Positions 32,209-39,804 of a stretch of 64,000 nt of DNA are shown piece by piece. Every line of letters begins with the position of its first letter. Positions within the stretch are counted from its first letter, which is position 1. The notes under the pieces were generated by a model, which saw only the letters and a program-made list of their open reading frames with translations, searched no databases and was not told the origin of the DNA. The translations under genes were made by a program, and so were the position numbers. This DNA is from CAZHAX01 sp964530325 (lineage in GTDB: Bacteria > Chloroflexota > Anaerolineae > B4-G1), in contig CAZHAX010000001.1 in the NCBI GenBank assembly GCA_964530325.1, positions 1-64,000 of the forward strand. Direction: 5' to 3'.

Positions 32209-32961
32209 ATGAGCAAGATCGAGACGCGCGACCTGCGGTTCTTCTACGATGACTTCGAGGCGCTCCAGGGGATCTCAATGCAGATCGAGGAGCGCGCTAT
32301 CACTGCGCTCATCGGTCCCTCAGGCTGCGGGAAGTCCACTTACCTGCGCTGCTTCAACCGTATGAACGATACGATCGAGGGCACGAGGGTGGAAGGCGCA
32401 GTCCTCCTCGATGGTGCCGATATCTACGAGCCCGGCGTCGACGTCGTCGAGCTGCGGCGCCGCGTGGGAATGGTCTTCCAGCGGCCCAACCCGTTTCCGC
32501 AGTCGATCTACGACAACGTGGCTTTCGGGCCGCGGGTGCTCGGCCTCGCGCGGGCCAAGGAGCTGGGCGAGTTGGTGGAGCAGAGCCTGCGCTCGGCCGC
32601 GCTGTGGGACGAGGTGAAAGACAGCCTGCGCTCGTCCGCTCTTGACCTATCGGCCGGAGAGCAGCAGCGGCTCTGCATTGCACGGGTCCTGGCGGTCGAG
32701 CCCGAGGTCATCCTGATGGACGAGCCCTGTTCCGCACTGGACCCCGCGGCCACTCTACAGATCGAGGAGCTGATGCACACGCTCAGCCAGAAGTACACGA
32801 TCGTCATCGTTACCCACAACATGCAGCAGGCGGCCCGGGTCTCCGATCAGACGGGGTTGTTCTGGCTGGGCGAGCTGATCGAGTACGACGAGACGAGCAA
32901 GCTCTTCACTCGCCCGGAGCAGCAGCTGACCGAGGACTACGTCACGGGCAGGATGGGGTGA
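32209..32961 (+). CDS. pstB: Phosphate ABC transporter ATPase PstB, copy 2 (altered signature motif)
   Basis: 250 aa, PstB family. Walker A GPSGCGKST, normal Q-loop (VFQRPNPFPQSI), Walker B VILMDEPCSALD and H-loop THNMQQ are intact. The ABC signature is LSAGEQQRLCIAR rather than LSGGQQQR. This is the reverse of copy 1, which has a normal signature but a changed Q-loop. An unrelated reading extends far upstream across the pstS promoter; the ATG at 32209 matches the family start (KIETRDLRFFYDDFEALQGI). Divergent from pstSCAB and 1 bp before phoU. Confidence 0.9.
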   Translation: MSKIETRDLRFFYDDFEALQGISMQIEERAITALIGPSGCGKSTYLRCFNRMNDTIEGTRVEGAVLLDGADIYEPGVDVVELRRRVGMVFQRPNPFPQSIYDNVAFGPRVLGLARAKELGELVEQSLRSAALWDEVKDSLRSSALDLSAGEQQRLCIARVLAVEPEVILMDEPCSALDPAATLQIEELMHTLSQKYTIVIVTHNMQQAARVSDQTGLFWLGELIEYDETSKLFTRPEQQLTEDYVTGRMG

Positions 32962-32962
32962 A

Positions 32963-33627
32963 ATGACCGACGGCGCGAGGGGCCTGCTTGATCAACGCCT
33001 GAACGAGCTCCGCGGCGATATCACCGAGCTTGCTGACAGGGTCGATCAAGCGATCGACAGGACGGTCTGCGCGCTCAGGGAGCAGGACGCCGAAGCGGCG
33101 CAGAGGGTGGTGGCGGGCGACGAGGAGATCAACGCCAAGCGGTACGGTGTGGAGGAGCTCTGCCTGGAGCTGATCGCCACCCAGCAGCCCGCGGCAGGCG
33201 ACCTCAGGGCCATCATCGCGGGAATCCACATTGCAGTCGAGCTCGAGCGGATGGGGGACTATGCGGCCAGCATAGCGGAATTGACTGTCCCTCTGTCCAG
33301 CCAGCCCTTGCTCAAGCCTCTGGTCGGTGTTCCCCGCATGGCGGAGATCGACCGAGAGATGATCAAGGCGGGCCTCCGCGCCTACCTGGAGGCAGATCCC
33401 GATCTGGCGATCGAGACGGCAAAGCGGGATGCACAGATCGATAGACTCTACGACAGGTCTATCGGGAGCTGCTGACCTACGTGCTGGACGATCCCAAGAG
33501 CATCGATCAGGCTGCCCTCCTGCTGTGGGTGGCGCATCGACTGGAGCGCATCGCCGACCGCGTGGGCAATATCTGCGAGCGGGTAGTCTTTATGATCACC
33601 GGGGAGGTCAAGGAGCTCAGTTTCTGA
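32963..33627 (+). pseudogene. phoU: phoU with a one-base deletion (frameshift)
   Basis: PhoU, the helical regulator linking Pst to the phosphate-sensing kinase. The first frame gives 170 aa: LNELRGDITELADRVDQAID, GDEEINAKRYGVEELCLELI and a second repeat up to IDRLYDR, then SIGSC and a stop at 33475. From about 33457 the +1-shifted frame continues the family correctly: VYRELLTYVLDDPKSIDQAA, LERIADRVGNICERVVFMIT, stop TGA 33625-33627. One G is missing near GACAGGTC (33452-33459); restoring it gives an intact protein of about 221 aa. The deletion removes the second E/D-R-x-x-D metal-binding repeat. It may be a real mutation or a sequencing error. Confidence 0.85.
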
Positions 33628-33662
33628 CCCCGTCCCTCGGCATAGTGGCTGTTCGACGGTGC

Positions 33663-33678
33663 GCAGGCGGGAGCCTGC
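33663..33678 (+). terminator. Small hairpin after phoU
   Basis: GCAGGC (33663-33668), loop GGGA, GCCTGC (33673-33678). It lies 35 nt after the phoU stop; no T-tract, so a weak terminator or only a secondary structure. Confidence 0.3.
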
Positions 33679-33705
33679 GGTTGCCGCAACATAGGAGGTG
33701 ACCGG

Positions 33706-34224
33706 ATGCGCAAGAGTAGGCGGGCGTTCTGGGGCCTGGTCCTCATTGTCGCTGGTGTGGTACTGCTGGCGGAGGGCCTGGGCTCGGAGATACCCTCGTT
33801 CGACCAGGTCTGGCCGGCGATCCTCGTCGCCGGCGGCGTGGCGGCGCTGATCTCATACGTGCTCGGCGACCGGCGCAACCCGGCGCAGATCTCTCTCGGC
33901 CTGGCCGCAACGCTAGCCGGGGTTCTCTTCTTCTTTATCACCGTGGGCCCGCTGGAGTACGAAGACCTGGGGGCTTGGTGGCCGGCCTTTGTCCTCATCG
34001 GTTCGGTTGCCTGGCTGGGCCAGTGGGCGGCTACGGGCTTCCGGGACTGGGGGGCGCTGTTCCTGGGGCTGGTGGCTCTGGTTTTCGGAGCGGCTGGCGT
34101 GGCCGTGGCCCTGGAGTTACTTGGCCCGCAGACGCGAGAGTCGCTCCCCAGGCTGTGGCCTGTCCTGCTGATCGTCGGCGGTGTGATGGTCTTCCTGCGC
34201 GCCGCGCTCGGCCGGCGGTCATAG
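33706..34224 (+). CDS. LiaI/LiaF-like multi-TM membrane protein
   Basis: 172 aa with about six short membrane segments, in two similar halves: RRAFWGLVLIVAGVVLLAEG ... FDQVWPAILVAGGVAALI, and DWGALFLGLVALVFGAAG ... LPRLWPVLLIVGGVMVFL. The G-x-x-L-I-x-x-G-x-x-x-L-x-x-x and W-P-x-x-L-I-x-G-G patterns are those of the LiaI-LiaF/DUF5668 type TM region found in envelope-stress proteins. It lacks the soluble part of LiaF. TAGGAGGTG lies before the ATG, and the glycosyltransferase gene starts 3 bp after its stop. Confidence 0.7.
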   Translation: MRKSRRAFWGLVLIVAGVVLLAEGLGSEIPSFDQVWPAILVAGGVAALISYVLGDRRNPAQISLGLAATLAGVLFFFITVGPLEYEDLGAWWPAFVLIGSVAWLGQWAATGFRDWGALFLGLVALVFGAAGVAVALELLGPQTRESLPRLWPVLLIVGGVMVFLRAALGRRS

Positions 34225-34227
34225 CCT

Positions 34228-35316
34228 ATGCTGATCGGCGTCGACGCGAGCCGCGCGCTGTCCGCTGCGCCGACCGGCACGGAGTTCTACTCCCGGCGGC
34301 TGATCGAGGCGCTGCTGGCGCTGGAAGACCCGGGCTCGTTCCGCCTCTACCTGCGGCACGTTCCCGAACCTGGCACCTTCCCAGGCGCCGACTGCCGGGT
34401 GATCCCCTTCCCGCGCCTGTGGACCCACCTGCGCCTATCATGGGAGATGGCGCGCCGGCCGCCGGATGTGCTGTTCGTCCCGGCGCACGTCCTTCCTCCG
34501 GTCAGGCCGCGAGCCAGCGTGGTGACGGTGCACGACCTGGGCTATCTACACTTCCCCGGCACACATCCTCCGCTGCAGCGGCTATACCTCGACATCTCTA
34601 CACGCTGGAACGCAGCCGCCGCAGACCGCATCGTGGCCGACTCCCAGGCGACGAAGGACGACCTCGTCTCCCGATACCGCGTGCCGCCTGTTAAGGTCGC
34701 GGTTGCCTACCCAGGGAGGGACGAGACACTGGCCCCAGTCCGCGGTTCGGAGGAGATCGCGGCGGCCAAAGCGCGCTATGGCATAGATGGCGAGTACTTC
34801 CTGTTTCTGGGCACGCTCCAGCCCCGTAAGAACCTGGCCCGGCTTGTCCGGGCCTACGCTGCGCTAGAGACGGATAGGGTGCTTGTGCTGGCCGGCAAGC
34901 GCGGTTGGCTGTATGGAGAGATACTGAGCCAGGTGCAGAGGGAGGGGCTGGATGCGCGGGTCCTGCTGCCCGGCTATGTGGCCGACGAGGACAAGGCAGC
35001 CCTGTTGAGCGGAGCTACCGCCTTCGTCTTCCCGTCTCTCTATGAGGGCTTCGGCCTGCCCGTCGTCGAGGCGCAGTCATGCGGCTGTCCCGTCGTCACC
35101 AGCGCGACCTCGAGCCTGGCCGAGGTCGCGGGCGACGGTGCGCTGATTGTCGATCCAGAAGACGAGGCTGCTATCTCCGCCGCCATGCGGCGCCTGGCGA
35201 GCGAACCGGAGCTGCGGCGGTCGCTGGCAGAGCGAGGCCTGACCAACTCACGTCGCTTCTCGTGGACCACCTGCGCCAGAACCGTCCTGGGTGTCATTAG
35301 AGAAGTCGTGGTATAA
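34228..35316 (+). CDS. GT4-family glycosyltransferase
   Basis: 362 aa with a GT-B fold. N-terminal domain starts MLIGVDASRALSAAPTGTEF and has VTVHDLGYLHFPGTHPP. The nucleotide-sugar domain starts YFLFLGTLQPRKNLARLVRA and has PGYVADEDKAALLSGATAFV and PSLYEGFGLPVVEAQSCG with the E-x7-E motif of family 4, followed by ATSSLAEVAGDGALIVDPED. Substrates are unknown; a role in cell-surface polysaccharide or glycolipid synthesis is likely. Sits between two membrane protein genes. Confidence 0.92.
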   Translation: MLIGVDASRALSAAPTGTEFYSRRLIEALLALEDPGSFRLYLRHVPEPGTFPGADCRVIPFPRLWTHLRLSWEMARRPPDVLFVPAHVLPPVRPRASVVTVHDLGYLHFPGTHPPLQRLYLDISTRWNAAAADRIVADSQATKDDLVSRYRVPPVKVAVAYPGRDETLAPVRGSEEIAAAKARYGIDGEYFLFLGTLQPRKNLARLVRAYAALETDRVLVLAGKRGWLYGEILSQVQREGLDARVLLPGYVADEDKAALLSGATAFVFPSLYEGFGLPVVEAQSCGCPVVTSATSSLAEVAGDGALIVDPEDEAAISAAMRRLASEPELRRSLAERGLTNSRRFSWTTCARTVLGVIREVVV

Positions 35317-35317
35317 T
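35309..35317 (+). promoter_or_regulatory. Extended -10 promoter for the 311-aa membrane gene
   Basis: TGGTATAAT (35309-35317), an extended -10 element lying across the stop of the glycosyltransferase gene, 11 nt before the ATG at 35329. No convincing -35. Confidence 0.45.
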
Positions 35318-35328
35318 CTGGCCCAGCT

Positions 35329-36264
35329 ATGACCAAGAGGCGCCGCGCTCCAGCCCAGGCCTACACTCGATCCGGCTTCCTGCTCAGCCTTCGAGCCGGC
35401 TCGCCTGCCGAAGCTGGATGGCCTATTTCGGCCTGGGCGGCGGTCTGCGGCGTCGTTGCCTCGGGCGGCTTCGGCTGGGAGGGCGCGGACTGGCTGCGCT
35501 TCGTCCTGCTGATCCTGCTGGTGGACCTGGCCTGGGGTTCGCTGTGGAACGCTGTGCAGCGTCCAGACTGGCAGGTAGCGCTGAAGCAGTGGCGCTCCTG
35601 GGAGGTCCCGAAGAAGAAGGGCAAGGGGCGGATCAAGTTGCGGGAGCCCAGGCGAAAGCGCCTGTTGACCTGGCTAGGCCAGGTGATCGGCTGGTGGCGC
35701 GAGGTGCTCTGGCCTGAGAACGGGGCAGACATTGCCACAGCGATTGCCGCCCTGCTGGCAAGCGCAGCGCTGTCCGTCCAGCTGGGGGTAGGACCGGTGC
35801 TGGCGAGCCTCGCGGCTCTGGCTGTGCTGCAGATGGCTCTGCTGGGCCGCAAGGGCGGCATCGCCGGCGGCGCAGCCTGGCCCATTGTCCCCTCCACAGT
35901 GCTTTCGCTGCTGGGGGCAGAGGTCGTCTTCGTCGCGGTGTTGCCCTGGGTGGCCGGCCAGCTCGCCTACGGGCGGCTGACGACCGTATCGCTGGCCATG
36001 GCCGCCACCTTTGCGATAGCCTACCGCGCGGCACCTCAGGAGTCCGCCGGTGGCCGTCTGATCGGAATAGGTGCGCAGCTGATGGCGGCGATCATTCTGC
36101 TGGTGCTTAGGCGCCCGGCCGGTGCGGGATGCCTGGCGTTGTTCCTGGCCCCTCAGATAGCTCTCCTTCCCTGGCTGCGCCTCGATCATCCGGTCCACTG
36201 GTACGTTCGCCACACGCGGCCCTGGCTGGCGGCGGCGATGTTCGTCGCCGCAGCGTCACTGTAG
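35329..36264 (+). CDS. Multi-TM membrane protein, unknown function
   Basis: 311 aa with about eight hydrophobic segments and a basic cytoplasmic loop (residues about 85-115, KKKGKGRIKLREPRRKRLL). The loop after the first pair of segments and the long run of Ala/Leu/Val-rich helices recall prenyltransferase-like (UbiA) proteins, but no D-D-x-x-D motif is present, so I do not assign it. It starts 12 bp after the glycosyltransferase gene and ends 5 bp before the methyltransferase gene, so it probably works in the same envelope pathway. Confidence 0.6.
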   Translation: MTKRRRAPAQAYTRSGFLLSLRAGSPAEAGWPISAWAAVCGVVASGGFGWEGADWLRFVLLILLVDLAWGSLWNAVQRPDWQVALKQWRSWEVPKKKGKGRIKLREPRRKRLLTWLGQVIGWWREVLWPENGADIATAIAALLASAALSVQLGVGPVLASLAALAVLQMALLGRKGGIAGGAAWPIVPSTVLSLLGAEVVFVAVLPWVAGQLAYGRLTTVSLAMAATFAIAYRAAPQESAGGRLIGIGAQLMAAIILLVLRRPAGAGCLALFLAPQIALLPWLRLDHPVHWYVRHTRPWLAAAMFVAAASL

Positions 36265-36269
36265 AAGCC

Positions 36270-37151
36270 ATGTGGCTGGCGTGGCTCGTCGCGCTGGCCG
36301 GGGTGGCGCTCCTGGCCTTGTTCCTCTACTGGCAGCTCATCATTGCCGAGGGAGCCTACCTTGGCCCGCGCATCGTCACCCTGATGTACGACTGGTCGGC
36401 GCGTGTCTACGAGCGCATCAAGCGGTACGACACCGCCGACGAGCAGTGGTTCCTGGGCCTCCCTCTGGCAAGAAGTCTGGAGCTGATCCCCGCGCCCCTG
36501 GTGCTGGATGTGGCCACGGGCACCGGGAGGCTGCCCAGGGCCGTCCTGCGACAGCCCGCGTTCGATGGCCGCGTAATCGGCCTCGATCTCTCACGCGGAA
36601 TGCTGCGCCAGGCTGCCAAGCTGACGGCGCAGTTCGCCGACCGGCTGACCTTCGTCTGGCAGGGAGCGGACGCGCTGCCCTTCCACGATTCGACGTTCGA
36701 CGCCGTAACCTGCCTGGAGGCAATCGAGTTCACACCCGACCCGGGGGCGGTAGTCGACGAGCTGGTCCGCGTGCTGCGGCCGGGCGGAGTCCTGCTCATT
36801 ACCAACAGGGTGGGGCCGGATGCGAAGGCGCTCCCCAACAAGGCCTATCCCAGGCCGGCATTCGAAGAGATGCTCCACCAGCTTCCCCTGGAGGACGTAC
36901 GGGTGGGGCCCTGGCAGACGGACTACGACCTGGCCTGGGCGGTCAAGACGGGCGAGCCGGCCGGGGGTGGTGTGCGGCCCCTGCCGCAGATCATGCGCTG
37001 CCCGCTCTGCTCGGGGAGCCTGGAGCGAGGTGAGGAGGGATTCACCTGCCAGGGCTGCGGGGCCAGCTACGCGGTCGCCGCGGACGGTGTGATAGAGATG
37101 GCGAGAGTGCACGGCACCCGGAAGTCGCTACTTGATCTCAGGCGCAGCTAG
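36270..37151 (+). CDS. Membrane-anchored SAM methyltransferase with C-terminal zinc ribbon
   Basis: 293 aa. An N-terminal TM segment (LAWLVALAGVALLALFLYWQ) is followed by a class I methyltransferase: LVLDVATGTGRLPRAVL (motif I), VIGLDLSRGML (motif II), ADALPFHDSTFDAVTCLEAI (motif IV) and LRPGGVLLITN. The end is a Trm112-like zinc ribbon: MRCPLCSGSL ... FTCQGCGASYAVAADGVIEM. The layout resembles UbiE/MenG-type enzymes, but the membrane anchor and fused ribbon are unusual. The substrate is unknown. Start ATG 36270. Its 3' end overlaps the convergent cupin gene by 24 bp. Confidence 0.82.
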   Translation: MWLAWLVALAGVALLALFLYWQLIIAEGAYLGPRIVTLMYDWSARVYERIKRYDTADEQWFLGLPLARSLELIPAPLVLDVATGTGRLPRAVLRQPAFDGRVIGLDLSRGMLRQAAKLTAQFADRLTFVWQGADALPFHDSTFDAVTCLEAIEFTPDPGAVVDELVRVLRPGGVLLITNRVGPDAKALPNKAYPRPAFEEMLHQLPLEDVRVGPWQTDYDLAWAVKTGEPAGGGVRPLPQIMRCPLCSGSLERGEEGFTCQGCGASYAVAADGVIEMARVHGTRKSLLDLRRS

Positions 37152-37586
37152 CCAGTCGTAGCCGATCTCCGGATCGTCGTGCGCTATGCGCCCTTCGTCG
37201 CTTCCGTCATACTCGTGCGATACGATGTAGAAGACGTGGGCCGGCCCGTTGAGCACCCGATAGCCGTGAGCCACCCCGGGCGGGATCTTGAGGACAATCG
37301 ACGGCTGGCCCTCCCCCATCAGCAGCTCCTGCAGCTCGCCGTGCGTGGTAGAGTCCGGGCGGGTGTCGTACAGGGCAGCCTTGATCGTGCCTACGGCCAC
37401 GTACCACCAATCGGTCTGCTTCTTGTGCAAGTGCCAGGCTTTGATCACGCCCTGGTAGGACATGGTGTGGCTCCACTGCCCGAAGCCCTCGGGGAAGATT
37501 GGATCGCTGCGACGGATGATCTCGCGGAAGAAGCCCCGCTCGTCTGTGTGCGTCACCATTTCCTTGAGCTCGACGCCTTCTATCAC
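37128..37586 (-). CDS. RmlC-like cupin (dTDP-4-dehydrorhamnose 3,5-epimerase related)
   Basis: 152 aa, single cupin domain. TDERGFFREIIRRSDPIF, WSHTMSYQGVIKAWHLHKKQ, TDWWYVAVGTIKAALYDTRP and IPPGVAHGYRVLNGPA follow RmlC, including the conserved His in the AWHLHK strand (equivalent to the catalytic H of R-G-x-H-x-Q). Shorter than RmlC (about 180 aa) and with an altered C-terminus, so it may be a sugar 3-epimerase or other sugar-nucleotide enzyme. No rmlA, B or D nearby. It overlaps the methyltransferase gene end-to-end by 24 bp. Confidence 0.8.
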   Translation of the reverse strand: MIEGVELKEMVTHTDERGFFREIIRRSDPIFPEGFGQWSHTMSYQGVIKAWHLHKKQTDWWYVAVGTIKAALYDTRPDSTTHGELQELLMGEGQPSIVLKIPPGVAHGYRVLNGPAHVFYIVSHEYDGSDEGRIAHDDPEIGYDWLAAPEIK

Positions 37587-37598
37587 GCGACTCCTCCT

Positions 37599-38810
37599 CT
37601 AGGGAACGATCACTATGCTCAAAGGCGCTGGCATGACCAGCAGGATGAAGAGCACCACCATTCCCACTCCGGCCGCCACTCGCAAACCGCTGAGCTTCGT
37701 GACGTCGTCGAGTGGAGGTGGGTGCCGGGTGTTGATCATCGCGTTTAGGACGCCCCACATCATCCACATCCAGCCGCCGTCGTTCCCCTGAGACATCAGC
37801 CAGGAGCCCCAGGCCACCATGATGGCGATGAGCACAAGGCCGGCGCTGCGGGCGCGGCGTCCCAGGAGGGCGTAGCTGATGTGCCCTCCGTCCAGCTGGC
37901 CGATCGGGATAAGGTTGATCATCGTGACCAAGAGCCCAGCCCAGGCGGCGAAGGCGACAGGGTGAAGCCAGACGTCCTGGCCGCCGCTGGGCAGCAGTCT
38001 GCCGAACATCAAGTACTTGATGCCCGCGTACAGCAGCGAGTTGCCCTCCTGGGTCACGGCCTCGACACCCAGCGGGATCGGGCCCACTGATGACAGCGCA
38101 AGGCCAACCACCAGGAGGGGAATGGCGATGACCAGGCCTCCGATCGGCCCGGCGATCCCGGTGTCGAATATCACCTTTCGGTTGCGCATCGGCTTCCGCT
38201 GCACGATCAGCGCGCCCATCGTTCCCAGGTAGCCGCCGGGGATGGGAATGAAGTAGGGCAGGCTCGTCGAGCCGTAGTGCCGGCCGACGAAGTAATGGCT
38301 GGCCTCGTGGGCTACGAGGATCGAGAGCAGCGTGGCCGCAAACGGGATACCGCGATGGAGATTGGTTAGGGGCATGAGCAGCAAGGCCGACTCCAGCTCT
38401 GAGCCCTGAAGTGCGTCGAATGCTCCTGTGTACATCAGGTCCGTCCTGGCGCCGATGTACAGCACGGTCAACACGGTGGCCAGGAACAAGGCCACGTTTA
38501 TCCACACCTTCCCGGGCTTGCTCTCGGGGAAGCCCTTGATGGCCAGGACTTCGTGCCTCCCGTTCGCGGTCTCGCGCAGCTGGATGGTGTAGCCCAATCG
38601 GGCAAAGCGCTCGGTCATGCGGTCGAAAGCGGCCTCACTGTCCCCTTGGACAGTGCCGACGAAGGATACCACCTTGTCCGGACCAATCCGGATGGTCGAG
38701 TCGTCGACAGACATCAGGTCCGCCAGCTCCCGCCGCAGACGGGCCATCAGCACCAGCCGGTCGGGCGCTTCAGCCTCGCTCTCTCGTTCGGTTCTCTCTA
38801 CCTGCTCCAT
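37599..38810 (-). CDS. M50-family (site-2 type) membrane protease
   Basis: About 403 aa with about seven membrane segments. The zinc motif HEASH sits in LVAHEASHYFVGRHYG, and the third ligand Asp in NLIPIGQLDGGHISYALLG. The N-terminal about 110 residues are soluble (IRIGPDKVVSFVGTVQGDSE). Family members carry out intramembrane proteolysis in signalling. ATG at 38810 is chosen; GTG at 38825 is only about 5 nt from the predicted transcription start. Target unknown; the cupin gene follows 12 bp downstream. Confidence 0.88.
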   Translation of the reverse strand: MEQVERTERESEAEAPDRLVLMARLRRELADLMSVDDSTIRIGPDKVVSFVGTVQGDSEAAFDRMTERFARLGYTIQLRETANGRHEVLAIKGFPESKPGKVWINVALFLATVLTVLYIGARTDLMYTGAFDALQGSELESALLLMPLTNLHRGIPFAATLLSILVAHEASHYFVGRHYGSTSLPYFIPIPGGYLGTMGALIVQRKPMRNRKVIFDTGIAGPIGGLVIAIPLLVVGLALSSVGPIPLGVEAVTQEGNSLLYAGIKYLMFGRLLPSGGQDVWLHPVAFAAWAGLLVTMINLIPIGQLDGGHISYALLGRRARSAGLVLIAIMVAWGSWLMSQGNDGGWMWMMWGVLNAMINTRHPPPLDDVTKLSGLRVAAGVGMVVLFILLVMPAPLSIVIVP

Positions 38811-38836
38811 AGTTCGCTCTTGCACACTCCGCGGGG

Positions 38837-38864
38837 ATTATACCCGAATCGTGCGAAACGTAAA
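38837..38864 (-). promoter_or_regulatory. Promoter for the M50 protease gene
   Basis: On the minus strand, TTTACG (38859-38864), 16-nt spacer, TATAAT (38837-38842). Confidence 0.5.
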
Positions 38865-38898
38865 GGCATCGCCGCGGGCGGCGCGGCGGCGGGCCTAA

Positions 38899-39414
38899 CT
38901 AGCCGCTCTCGGGCGGCTCCGGCTGTTCGGCACTCAGCCCCTCCACTACCTCGCCCATAGCCTCCACGTGGCTCCCTGGCCAGTAGATGCGCTCGCAGCC
39001 CGGGCAGCGGCGGAAATGGCTGTGTTCCCGCAAGACGTAGGCAGGCACGAGGCCGGCGACCTTGTCGCTGGGCACCTCTTCCAGGGGCTCGTTGCAGACG
39101 GAGCAGCGCGAGAGGGCTGGGTCCGGCGGAGAGCCGAACGCGGCCCGGACCTCGGCCAGCTGCTCCTCAAGGGTCTCCGATTCTATGAACAGCGTGCGCA
39201 GGCCCGCCCGGTCCGCCAGCTCTCGATCCCTGGTCAGGAGCACCCGCCCCTCAGACCGGGCGCGGCGGGCCAGCTCGTGATCGTCGGCCGCGTTGTCGTA
39301 GGCCGTGTCGTACCCTATCAGCCGGAGCCACCGGGCCAGCCGGCCCAGCATAGCGTCGGCCAAGAAGCGCGGATGCGCCGAATTGGCGCCTGCTCCAAAG
39401 TGCCCTGTATTCAC
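38899..39414 (-). CDS. Mut7-C RNase domain protein
   Basis: 171 aa. The N-terminal half is a PIN-like nuclease domain (RFLADAMLGRLARWLRLIGY, then DDHELARRARSEGRVLLTRD with the acidic residues in D-x-L and TRDREL), and the C-terminal half a zinc ribbon (CSVCNEPLEEV ... RRCPGCERIYWPGSH). This is the Mut7-C layout found alone in thermophilic bacteria and archaea. RNase activity is a family-level prediction. Its start overlaps the ATL gene by 4 bp, so the two are coupled. Confidence 0.87.
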   Translation of the reverse strand: MNTGHFGAGANSAHPRFLADAMLGRLARWLRLIGYDTAYDNAADDHELARRARSEGRVLLTRDRELADRAGLRTLFIESETLEEQLAEVRAAFGSPPDPALSRCSVCNEPLEEVPSDKVAGLVPAYVLREHSHFRRCPGCERIYWPGSHVEAMGEVVEGLSAEQPEPPESG

Positions 39415-39776
39415 CGGTCGTTCCCTTCAGCAACTAACCCCATCAGACGTCTGACCTCGGCAGGATCCAGCCCTTCCCAGCCAAAGCGATCCCAGTCGAT
39501 GCGACCGCCCTCGTCGAACTCGATTCCCTCGTCTTCGAGCAGCGCCCGCTGCAGGCCGCCCCAGGCGTCGACCGGCCGGGCGGAGATCGCTCCGCGGGAG
39601 TTGACCACGCGGTGCCAGGGCACGTCGGACGCGGCCGGCGTGCTGTGTAGCGCCCAGCCCACGGTGCGAGCGGCGCCCGGCTGGCCAAGCATACGGGCGA
39701 TAGAACCGTAGGAGGTGACCCTGCCGGGAGGGATCTCCCGAGCGATCCGGTAGATCTTCTCGAATAGACGGGGCAT
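39411..39776 (-). CDS. Alkyltransferase-like (ATL) DNA-binding protein
   Basis: 121 aa, related to the O6-alkylguanine-DNA alkyltransferase C-terminal domain. The active-site motif PCHR reads PWHR here (Trp54 for Cys; VPWHRVVNSRG), which marks the ATL class: these bind O6-alkylguanine without removing the alkyl group and hand it to nucleotide excision repair. The Arg finger (AARTVGWAL, Arg37) and helix-turn-helix (PPGRVTSYGSIARMLG) are kept. A C-terminal tail (DPAEVRRLMGLVAEG) is extra. Coupled to Mut7-C by a 4-bp overlap. Confidence 0.9.
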   Translation of the reverse strand: MPRLFEKIYRIAREIPPGRVTSYGSIARMLGQPGAARTVGWALHSTPAASDVPWHRVVNSRGAISARPVDAWGGLQRALLEDEGIEFDEGGRIDWDRFGWEGLDPAEVRRLMGLVAEGNDR

Positions 39777-39804
39777 GCTTCGCCTTACTCCCGAAGCGGA
39801 GCGA

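Noticed and set aside
33440..33480. Programmed frameshifting in phoU
   Set aside because: No slippery heptamer or downstream stem-loop is visible; a simple deletion or sequencing error explains it better.
37207..38505. 432-aa minus-strand frame inside the M50 and cupin genes
   Set aside because: Overlaps two well-supported genes in another frame and is Arg/Pro/Gly-rich without domains.
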